NCBI GenBank assembly: GCA_016195145.1
Contig: JACQAF010000035.1
Coordinates: 1 to 6,299, forward strand
DNA: 6,299 nt
Direction: 5' to 3'
DNA from: Rhodospirillales bacterium
GTDB taxonomy: Bacteria > Pseudomonadota > Alphaproteobacteria > CACIAM-22H2
The notes under the pieces were generated by a model. That model was not told where the DNA came from. It made no database searches and saw nothing but the letters and a program-made list of their open reading frames with translations. The translations under genes were made by a program, and so were the position numbers. Positions 1 through 5,531 of the stretch are shown here, piece by piece (the stretch's first letter is position 1; each line of letters begins with the position of its first letter).

Positions 1-132
1 GTCGTCGAGAGCGCGGGCGACATCGTAGATGGCAAACATCGCCTCGCGGCGCGCGCGAGGCATCAGCCGCATCGCCCAGAAAAAGGTCGAACTCGATCGG
101 CCGGTCGAGACGCGCCCCGGCATCGCGTTCAT
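1..132 (-). CDS. hpnD: Presqualene diphosphate synthase HpnD, N-terminal fragment (runs off window)
   Basis: Only the first 44 codons are present; the gene continues beyond base 1. The ATG at 132-130 overlaps the hpnC stop as ATGA. The translation contains SSSTFFWAMRLMPRARREAM followed by FAIYDVARALDD. This matches the start of squalene/phytoene synthases of the HpnD type: S-[SF]-F-W/Y-A-M-R-L-[LM]-P, then an aromatic helix leading into the first Asp-rich motif. The window ends on the first two Asp of that motif. Known for the family: HpnD condenses two farnesyl diphosphates to presqualene diphosphate, the substrate of HpnC, and HpnE finishes squalene. The four-base overlap implies one transcript and coupled translation with hpnC. 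A second ATG three codons downstream (123-121) could also serve as the start. The HpnD assignment over a generic phytoene synthase rests on the short N-terminus plus the adjacent hpnC. Confidence 0.8.
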   Translation of the reverse strand, partial: MNAMPGRVSTGRSSSTFFWAMRLMPRARREAMFAIYDVARALDD

Positions 133-998
133 CGCCGCCAGCCGCGCAACGCGCCGCGCAGCATGGCGGCCAGTTTTGCGTACGCCGGCAACGCGACGCG
201 ATGGCGGAGCGGATCGCCGTCGCGCAGCCGCCGGGCAAGCCGGAGGGAGATTTCGAGAATCGCCGATGCCTCCATCCGCAGGCCCCGGTCGGCAATCAGG
301 CGGGGAAGGGACGCCGCCGTACGATTCAGACGATCGACGCCATCGAGCATGCGCACGAACACCGCCCGCAATTCCGGCGACGTCTGCCCGGCCAGCAACG
401 CGCGCGGCATCAACCCGGCCTCGGCGAGCCAATCAGCCGGAATGTAGACGCGATTAAGATCGCGAAAATCCGCCTGGCAATCCTGCAGATGGTTTCCGAT
501 CTGCAGGGCCGCGCACAGGGCATCCGCCGCCGGCCATGCATCGCGGCTTTCGCCGTGCAGATCGAGAAGGAACCGCCCGACCGGGGCCGCCGAATACCGG
601 CAATAGGCGAGAAGATCGCTCCAACTCCGGCACGGGCGGTTGATCGCATCGGCGCGGAACGCCTGCAACAACTGCCGGGGATGGTCGATCGGCAGGCCAC
701 GCGCCGCAAACAGGTCGCGCAAGGCTGCGGCCGCTTGCGCCGCCGCATCGTCCCCCGGCGCCGCTCCGCACAGCACGGCGTCGAGCGCGTCGAGGCGCGT
801 CGCGCGCACCTCGCCGGGAAGGAGCGGGTTATCCGCGATGTCGTCGGCCGCCCGGGCGAAATCGTAAAATGCGACGACCGCCGGCCGCAGCCGCGCCGGC
901 AGCAGCCATGATCCGACCGGAAAATTCTCGGTCCGGCGAGTTCGCGTCTGACGCCCGGGCAGATCGGGCGGTACGATTTTTACTTTTTGGGACAGCAT
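129..998 (-). CDS. hpnC: Hydroxysqualene synthase HpnC (squalene/phytoene synthase family)
   Basis: A 289-residue protein of usual HpnC length. Visible motifs, in order: ENFPVGSWLLPARLRP at about residues 24-39, typical of HpnC; the first Asp-rich motif DDIAD at 52-56; YCRYSAAPVGRFLLDLHG at about 132-149; and the second Asp-rich motif in NHLQDCQADFRDLNRVYIP at about 169-187. The NHLQDC form separates HpnC from HpnD, which has a QLTNILRD-type motif. Both metal/diphosphate-binding motifs are intact, so it should be active. Known role: it converts presqualene diphosphate to hydroxysqualene, which HpnE reduces to squalene for hopanoid synthesis at the membrane. The ATG at 998-996 is the only good start, since the conserved region begins about 23 residues in; the ribosome site upstream is weak. 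It is followed by hpnD with an ATGA overlap and is divergent from the NDUFAF6-like operon. Confidence 0.93.
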   Translation of the reverse strand: MLSQKVKIVPPDLPGRQTRTRRTENFPVGSWLLPARLRPAVVAFYDFARAADDIADNPLLPGEVRATRLDALDAVLCGAAPGDDAAAQAAAALRDLFAARGLPIDHPRQLLQAFRADAINRPCRSWSDLLAYCRYSAAPVGRFLLDLHGESRDAWPAADALCAALQIGNHLQDCQADFRDLNRVYIPADWLAEAGLMPRALLAGQTSPELRAVFVRMLDGVDRLNRTAASLPRLIADRGLRMEASAILEISLRLARRLRDGDPLRHRVALPAYAKLAAMLRGALRGWRR

Positions 999-1071
999 TT
1001 CCAGCGACTTCTTGCTCGCACCTTACGTCTTTTTAGTCTGGGCATCCGCCTCCCCGGACGCCTGGCATTCA

Positions 1072-1080
1072 TGCTATAGC
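1072..1080 (+). promoter_or_regulatory. Candidate extended -10 promoter for the small ORF / NDUFAF6-like operon
   Basis: TGCTATAGC reads as an extended -10 element (TGn followed by TATAGC). No recognisable -35 hexamer lies 16-18 bases upstream, where the sequence is C/G-rich; an extended -10 can compensate for that. Transcription would begin near 1087, about 20 bases before the small ORF's ATG at 1107. GCTATAGC (1073-1080) is a perfect palindrome, so a TATAGC is also presented to the hpnC side, but without the TG extension. This is a motif reading only. Confidence 0.35.
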
Positions 1081-1095
1081 GTCGCCGAAACGGAT

Positions 1096-1099
1096 GAGG
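1096..1099 (+). promoter_or_regulatory. Shine-Dalgarno site of the 21-codon small ORF
   Basis: GAGG lies seven bases before the ATG at 1107, inside GGATGAGGT. The spacing is optimal. No other reading frame on the plus strand starts at a matching distance, so this site is the main evidence that the small ORF is translated. Confidence 0.5.
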
Positions 1100-1106
1100 T
1101 CGCAGT

Positions 1107-1172
1107 ATGGCCCAAAATAAAGCCAATAACGCGATGATTCTCTGCTGTGGCGGCTGCGGAGCACCGATTTGA
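1107..1172 (+). CDS. Putative 21-residue cysteine-rich small protein or leader peptide
   Basis: Not a gene I recognise. ATG at 1107, preceded by GAGG at seven bases' spacing, runs 21 codons to TGA at 1170-1172. The peptide begins MAQNKANN and ends MILCCGGCGAPI, with cysteines at positions 13, 14 and 17 (a CCxxC pattern). Its stop overlaps the TTG start of the downstream NDUFAF6-like gene (TTGA), and that gene's own GGAG site lies inside its last codons. This layout is typical of translational coupling. It may be a leader that delivers ribosomes to the poor TTG start, or a small metal-binding or redox-responsive peptide; the latter is speculative. A 21-codon frame can also occur by chance, so conservation is the deciding evidence. 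Confidence 0.4.
   Translation: MAQNKANNAMILCCGGCGAPI
1158..1161 (+). promoter_or_regulatory. Shine-Dalgarno site supporting the TTG start at 1169
   Basis: GGAG within TGCGGAGCACC lies seven bases before TTG 1169. In this frame the nearest upstream stop is TAA at 1127-1129, and no ATG or GTG lies between that stop and 1169. The TTG with this site is therefore the best start for the NDUFAF6-like gene. Confidence 0.6.
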
Positions 1173-2017
1173 GCGACCGCGACGCGATATCCTATTGCGC
1201 CGATCAGGTCCGCCGGTTCGACCGCGAACGTTACCTGACGACGCTGTTCGCGCCGGAGCCACTGCGCGCCCATCTGCTGGCGCTTTACGCCTTTAACCTT
1301 GAAATCGCCAAGATCCGCGAAACGGTCAGCGAACCGTTGCTCGGCCATATCCGCCTGCAGTGGTGGCGCGACGCGCTGGCCGATATTCATATCGACCCCA
1401 TACGGCCCCATCCGGTCGTCATCGCGCTGGCTGCAGCAGCCCGCCAGCAAAACCTGTCGCCGGAACCATTCGCTGCGCTGCTTGTGGGGCGCGAGCGCGA
1501 TCTGGCTGGCGTCCCGCCGGCCAATCTCTCAGCGCTGGAAGATTATGCCGAGGCGACATCGGCATCGGTGGTGCGCCTAGCGCTTGAAATTCTCGGCGCC
1601 CGCGACGCCGCGGTGATCGAGATCGGGCGGCATATCGGCATCGCCTGGGCCTTAACCGGATTGCTGCGCGCCGTGCCGTTTCACGCCAGCCAACGCCGGA
1701 TCTATCTGCCGGCCGACCTTCTTGACAGTGCCGGGGTCGATACTGAAGCGCTGTTCGCCGGCCAGGCGCACGGCAAGCTGGGCCCGGTTGTCCGCGAGGT
1801 TGCTGCCAGCGCGCGGAATCATCTTGCCGCCGCGCGCCGGAACCGGGCCCATACGCCCCGCGCCGCGTTGCCGGCCTTTCTGCCAGCACGACTCGCCGAT
1901 GTGTATTTGCGCCGGCTTGCTCGCTCCCAGTTCGACCCGTTCGCGCCGGCGTTGCGGCGACCGGCCGGCGGCCATGCCTTACGACTGGCGCTGGCGGCGC
2001 TGATTGGGCGATACTGA
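1169..2017 (+). CDS. NDUFAF6-like protein (squalene/phytoene synthase superfamily, non-catalytic branch)
   Basis: A 282-residue protein that follows human NDUFAF6 (C8orf38) along its length as I recall that sequence. Landmarks are LYAFNLEIAKIRETVSE (about 39-55), IRLQWWRDAL (61-70), LEDYAEATSASVVRLALEIL (123-142), HIGIAWALTGLLRAVPFHAS (155-174) and RRIYLPADLL (176-185). The fold is that of squalene/phytoene synthases, but both Asp-rich sites are gone: the first is replaced by FNLEIAKIRET and the second by TGLLRAVPFHASQRR. Terpene diphosphate chemistry is therefore unlikely. NDUFAF6 is an assembly factor for mitochondrial complex I; a comparable role with bacterial NDH-1 is inference. The start is TTG, supported by GGAG seven bases upstream; no in-frame ATG precedes the conserved region. 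The start overlaps the stop of the 21-codon ORF, and the P450 begins 36 bases downstream. Automated pipelines usually label such proteins 'phytoene synthase', which would mislead here. Confidence 0.85.
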   Translation: MSDRDAISYCADQVRRFDRERYLTTLFAPEPLRAHLLALYAFNLEIAKIRETVSEPLLGHIRLQWWRDALADIHIDPIRPHPVVIALAAAARQQNLSPEPFAALLVGRERDLAGVPPANLSALEDYAEATSASVVRLALEILGARDAAVIEIGRHIGIAWALTGLLRAVPFHASQRRIYLPADLLDSAGVDTEALFAGQAHGKLGPVVREVAASARNHLAAARRNRAHTPRAALPAFLPARLADVYLRRLARSQFDPFAPALRRPAGGHALRLALAALIGRY

Positions 2018-2053
2018 GCGCCGGACAAATAGCGCATAGGGCGGGGCGCCCAA

Positions 2054-3241
2054 ATGACTGATATCTACGATCCGCGACAACCCGAGATCATGGCCGATCC
2101 GTACCCGGCCTTCCGTCGTCTGCGGGCCGAGGAACCGGTGCATTGGAGCCCCGTCCTGCGCGGCTGGGTGCTGACCCGTTACCGCGACGTGCGCGCGGCC
2201 TTGTTCGATCCCAAATTGTCGGCCGACCGCATCACCCCGTTCATGGCCAGCCTGCCGACCGACCGGCGCGAGGCGCTGAGCGGCCTTGAACGCATGCTGA
2301 CCCGCTGGGCGGTGTTCGTCGATCCGCCCGATCACACCCGGCTCCGCGGCCTGATCAACAAGGCCTTTACGCCACGCGCCATCGCCTCGCTGGCCGGACC
2401 GATCGCCGCCGTCGTTGACCGGCTGATCGACGACATGCTCGCCAATGCGGCCCGGCATCCCGAGGGCGAGATCGACCTCATCGCCGATTTCGCCTACCCG
2501 CTGCCGGCAACCGTGATCGCTCGCATTCTCGGCGTCCCCGAGGAAGATATTTTCCGCTTCCGCGACTGGTCGGACGATCTCGCCGCCTTTGTCGGCGGTG
2601 CGCAGGCGACGCCCGACAAATACGCCCGCCCAGCCCAAACCGACGTCATCGGCGCGCTAATCGCCGCCGAGGAAGCGGGCAGGGCGCTGACCGAGGATGA
2701 GCTGGTCGCGACCGCCGTGCTCGTCCTGTTTGCCGGGCATGAGACGACAACCAATCTCATCGGCAATGGCATGATTGCCTTGCTGCGCAATCATTGCGAG
2801 ATGGCCAAGCTTCGCGCGCGTCCGGAACTTGGCGAAAGCGCGGTTGAGGAAATGCTGCGTTACGATGCGCCGGCGGCGAGCGTCACCCGTGTCGCGCGCG
2901 AAGATGTCGTCATCGCCAGCACGCCCATCGCCAAGGGCGACCGGCTGTTCCTGATGCTCAACGCCGCCAACCGCGATCCTGAAATTTTTCCCGATCCCGA
3001 ACGCTTCGATGTCGCGCGCGACGGCGCGCAAAATCTGGCGTTCGGTTACGGACCGCATTACTGCGTCGGCGCGCCGCTGGCACGGCTGGAAGCGCGGATC
3101 GCGTTTCAACGCCTGCTCGCCCGCATCGGCGACTTCCGGCTATCGGACGAAGCGCGGCTGGCATGGAGCGACAATCTTGTGCTGCGCGGCTGCCCGACGA
3201 TTCCGTTAACATTGACCTCGATACCGTCACCGGCAACCTGA
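2054..3241 (+). CDS. Cytochrome P450, soluble bacterial class, with a short F/G-H region
   Basis: A 395-residue protein with the P450 landmarks in order: helix-C HTRLRGL at about 94-100; I-helix AGHETTTN at 227-234 with the acid-alcohol pair E230/T231; K-helix EMLR (E266, R269); PERF at 315-318; and heme loop FGYGPHYCVG at 330-339 with the proximal ligand Cys337. No membrane anchor or signal is seen, so it is a cytosolic three-component type needing ferredoxin and reductase, neither encoded here. The substrate cannot be read from sequence. Oddity: between FVGG (179-182) and DVIGALIAAEE (197-207) there are only 14 residues, where related bacterial P450s usually have about 35 covering helix G. 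This in-frame loss of about 20 residues could impair folding. The heme and oxygen-activation sites remain intact. The gene follows the NDUFAF6-like gene by 36 bases on the same strand, so co-transcription is likely, and it ends 6 bases from the trmFO stop. Confidence 0.92.
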   Translation: MTDIYDPRQPEIMADPYPAFRRLRAEEPVHWSPVLRGWVLTRYRDVRAALFDPKLSADRITPFMASLPTDRREALSGLERMLTRWAVFVDPPDHTRLRGLINKAFTPRAIASLAGPIAAVVDRLIDDMLANAARHPEGEIDLIADFAYPLPATVIARILGVPEEDIFRFRDWSDDLAAFVGGAQATPDKYARPAQTDVIGALIAAEEAGRALTEDELVATAVLVLFAGHETTTNLIGNGMIALLRNHCEMAKLRARPELGESAVEEMLRYDAPAASVTRVAREDVVIASTPIAKGDRLFLMLNAANRDPEIFPDPERFDVARDGAQNLAFGYGPHYCVGAPLARLEARIAFQRLLARIGDFRLSDEARLAWSDNLVLRGCPTIPLTLTSIPSPAT

Positions 3242-3247
3242 CAACGG

Positions 3248-4457
3248 CTATTCCGCCGCCGCGCGGCGGTCGCCGAGCCAGGTATCGAGATCGCGCAGCG
3301 CCCGCGCCGATAGAAGCTTCTTGCGGTCAACACCGCGCACGCGCGGCCGGCCTTTGGCGTCGAGCTGCGCGTCCTCGGGCAAAGGCGGGAACAGGCCGAA
3401 ATTGCAGTTCATCGGCTGGAAGGTCGCCGCATTCGCCCCGCCGGTGACGTGATTGAGCAGCGCGCCCAATCCCGTGGTCGGCGGCGGCGGCGCGCTGGCT
3501 TGTCCCCGTCGCTCGTCGGCGGCGAAGATGCCGGCCAGCAGACCGATCGCCGCACTCTCGACATAGCCTTCAACGCCGGTGATCTGGCCGGCGAAGCGCA
3601 GACGCGGATCGGCCTTGAGGCGCAGCCCGGCGTCGAGCAGGCGTGGAGAGTTGATGAAGGTGTTGCGATGCAGCCCACCGAGACGCGCGAATTCGGCGTT
3701 CTCGAGGCCGGGAATCATGCGGAAAATGCGTTTTTGTTCGCCATAAACCAGCTTGGTCTGGAAGCCGACGATGTTGTAAAGTGTGCCTAACGCGTTGTCT
3801 TGCCGCAGCTGGACGACCGCATAGGGCCGGCGGCCGGCGTTGGGATCGACCAGCCCGACCGGTTTCATCGGCCCGAAGCGCAGCGTGTCGCGGCCGCGCG
3901 CTGCCATCACCTCGATCGGCAGGCAGCCCTCGAAATAGGGCGTGGATTTCTCCCATTCCTTGAAATCGGTCTTTTCGCCGGCAAGCAGCGCGTCGATGAA
4001 CGCATAATAGCCGTCGCGTTCCATCGGGCAGTTGATGTAGTCGGCCCCGCCGCCGCCGGGCCCAGCCTTGTCGTAACGCGACTGGAACCACGCCCGCGTG
4101 AAATCAATCGATTCCTTGTAAACGATCGGGGCGATGGCGTCGAAAAAAGCGAGTGCGCCTTCGCCGCTCAGGCGGCGGATCGCATCGCCCAGCGCCGGCG
4201 AGGTGAGGGGCCCGGTGGCAACGATCGCGCTGTCCCAGTCGGCCGGCGGCAGGCCGGCCACTTCCTCGCGCATCACGGAAATCAGCGGCTCGGCCTCGAT
4301 CGCCGCGCTCACCGCCGCGGCGAACCCCTCCCGATCGAAGCTCGGAAGAGCGGCGGGGAGGGTGTTCACCACGTCCCCGCGCGCCGCGCCGCGCCGCCTG
4401 CCAGGCCGCCTCCGATCCGGCGAGTCCGCCGCCAATAACATGAATAGGTTGGTTCAC
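3248..4457 (-). pseudogene. trmFO: trmFO, tRNA m5U54 methyltransferase (folate/FAD-dependent), frame-disrupted with internal deletion
   Basis: Intact TrmFO uses methylenetetrahydrofolate and FADH2 to methylate U54 of tRNA. Two pieces are visible. The first starts at GTG 4457 with GGAGG upstream and reads NQPIHVIGGGLAGSEAAWQ, the family's N-terminal FAD dinucleotide-binding motif (GGGLAG); it stays in frame to about 4377. The second, one frame over from about 4375 to the stop at 3248, carries about 375 residues of TrmFO body: ATGPLTSPAL, WFQSRYDK, DYINCPM, EGCLPIEVMAARG, FGPMKPVGL, HRNTFINSPRLL, GQITGVEGYVESAAIGLLAG and FQPMNCNFGLFPP. Between them the family normally has some 60-70 residues, including HEMRP and ELVCSNSFRSDD with the catalytic Cys; these are absent. 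The net missing length is not a multiple of three. An open frame from ATG 4441 exists, but its first 22 residues are an out-of-frame reading of the FAD motif. It is therefore a pseudogene or an assembly error; the family identity itself is certain. Confidence 0.88.
4381..4395. repeat. Three tandem GCGCC pentanucleotides at the trmFO break
   Basis: GCGCC is repeated three times without interruption, immediately beside the point (about 4375-4380) where the trmFO reading frame changes and conserved sequence is missing. Short GC tandem repeats are plausible sites of slippage, deletion or misassembly. The repeat also encodes part of the AARRGA stretch after AAWQ. Confidence 0.6.
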
Positions 4458-4467
4458 TCGCTTAAGA

Positions 4468-4472
4468 CCTCC
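4468..4472 (-). promoter_or_regulatory. Shine-Dalgarno site of trmFO
   Basis: On the minus strand GGAGG stands ten bases before GTG 4457-4455, which opens directly into PIHVIGGGLAG, where TrmFO proteins normally begin. This favours GTG 4457 over the in-frame ATG at 4484 or TTG at 4508, and over the out-of-frame ATG at 4441. A near-perfect ribosome site suggests that any damage to the gene is recent or artefactual. Confidence 0.6.
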
Positions 4473-4646
4473 GTCGTAAGACATAACGCCCCCGGCGTAA
4501 TGGTGCAATCGGCGCCTCCCGGCAACCGGAAACCCAGTCCCGCAAGCTCATTGCAGGCACAAATTTAGGGTCCGTTAACTGTTTTTTTTCGATTCAGCCG
4601 CTAGCCTCTATGGCAGGGACCCAACACGCGAGCGGAGTTTGGCGCC

Positions 4647-5528
4647 GTGGCCGCAAGAGGCTGGATTTTCGGAATTTTTGTCGCTTTAGCGACGTTCGGT
4701 GCGCAGGCCGGACCGAATGAGCTTGCCGTGGCCGAAGCCGAGATTAAGGCCAAGAATTACGGCCCTGCCTATCTGCGCCTGCTCCCTCTTGGCCAGAAAG
4801 GGGATCCGCGCGCCCAGTTGCTGCTCGGCCGCATGTCGGATAACGGCTGGGGACCGATCGCTCTCGATCCGCGCGAAGCGGCCCGCTGGTACCGCATGGC
4901 GGCGGAGAACAAGAACGCCGAGGCCCAGTTCACGCTCGCCAACGCCTATGCCTTTGGCCGGGGCGTCCCGCAAGACACGAAAGAGGCCTTCACCTGGCTG
5001 CGCCGCGCCGCCAATAACAACCATATTCCCGCCATGCTTGGCCTCGCTTCGCTCTATGACGGCGGCCGGGGCGTGGCCAAGAATCCCGCTGCGGCGACGC
5101 AGTGGATTCGTCGGGCCGCTGATCGCGGCAACCTGTGGGCCATATACCACTATGGCGAACGCCTGGAAAACGGCAAAGGGATTCAAGCCAATCCCGACGA
5201 GGCGATGACCTGGTTCCGCCGTGCGGCCGAGAGCGGCTATGCCGACGCGATCCATCGCGTCAGCCAGTTCTGGCTGAACTCGGAGGGCGGCGCCCCAACC
5301 ACCGAGCAGGATATTTCGACCTATATGATGCTCACGCTGAGCATGGAGCGCGGTAACGATGCGCTCAAGAAACAGGCGGCGGAAGAGCGAGCGATCCTCG
5401 CCAATCGCATGACGCCCGACGACATCGCCACGGCAACAGCGCGCGCCAAAGCGTGGAAACCCGAGAATACGCAGGGCAAATCTACCGGCACCAGCGGCGC
5501 GCCCGACGTCGCCGCAGGGGGGAAATAA
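4647..5528 (+). CDS. Exported Sel1-like repeat (TPR-related) protein
   Basis: A 293-residue protein starting with GTG, with GCGGAG nine bases upstream. The N-terminus (ARGWIFGIFVALATFGAQA, then GP) is a signal peptide with a likely cleavage after AQA near residue 21, so the mature protein should be periplasmic. About five Sel1-like repeats of some 36 residues follow, at roughly 53-90, 91-126, 127-162, 163-198 and 199-237. They show the A-x-x-x-L-G/A-x-x-Y-x-x-G-x-G-V/I core and W-[FIY]-R-x-A-A ends, as in FGRGVPQD and WLRRAANNN; the first and last are degenerate. The C-terminal 35 residues are low-complexity and rich in K, T, G and A. Sel1 repeats form alpha-solenoids that bind protein partners; the partner is unknown. 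The next gene starts 3 bases downstream, implying an operon. A weak promoter reading (TTTCGA 4587-4592, TATGGC 4609-4614) lies upstream, with low certainty. Confidence 0.88.
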   Translation: MAARGWIFGIFVALATFGAQAGPNELAVAEAEIKAKNYGPAYLRLLPLGQKGDPRAQLLLGRMSDNGWGPIALDPREAARWYRMAAENKNAEAQFTLANAYAFGRGVPQDTKEAFTWLRRAANNNHIPAMLGLASLYDGGRGVAKNPAAATQWIRRAADRGNLWAIYHYGERLENGKGIQANPDEAMTWFRRAAESGYADAIHRVSQFWLNSEGGAPTTEQDISTYMMLTLSMERGNDALKKQAAEERAILANRMTPDDIATATARAKAWKPENTQGKSTGTSGAPDVAAGGK

Positions 5529-5531
5529 CCG

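Noticed and set aside
482..507. Perfect 9-bp inverted repeat CCTGCAGAT / ATCTGCAGG with an 8-base loop
   Set aside because: It lies inside hpnC and is explained by two CTGCAG codon pairs (Leu-Gln) in the motif ALQIGNHLQDC. No run of T follows and no regulatory context is apparent.
201..911. Long plus-strand open frame of 236 codons opposite hpnC
   Set aside because: Antisense shadow of hpnC in GC-rich DNA: Arg/Gln-rich, no family resemblance, whereas hpnC has full catalytic motifs.
1062..1076. Possible sigma-54 promoter (CTGGCATTCATGCTA)
   Set aside because: The distance between the GG and GC elements is three bases short of the required -24/-12 spacing.
980..1450. Minus-strand open frame of 156 codons across the hpnC upstream region
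   Set aside because: Overlaps the 5' end of hpnC in another frame and lies antisense to the NDUFAF6-like gene; no recognisable domain.
3256..3269. Palindrome CCGCCGCGCGGCGG near the P450/trmFO stops, considered as a terminator
   Set aside because: It has no loop and no T tract on either strand, and it encodes the Arg/Ala-rich C-terminus of TrmFO.
4439..4441. ATG at 4441 as the trmFO start, giving an apparently intact 397-codon gene
   Set aside because: The first 22 residues (MLLAADSPDRRRP...) are an out-of-frame reading of codons for HVIGGGLAGSEAAWQ. The FAD motif and the GGAGG site point to GTG 4457 in the other frame.
4570..4590. T8 run considered as an intrinsic terminator
   Set aside because: No stable GC stem directly precedes it, and it lies between two divergent gene starts where a terminator is not expected.
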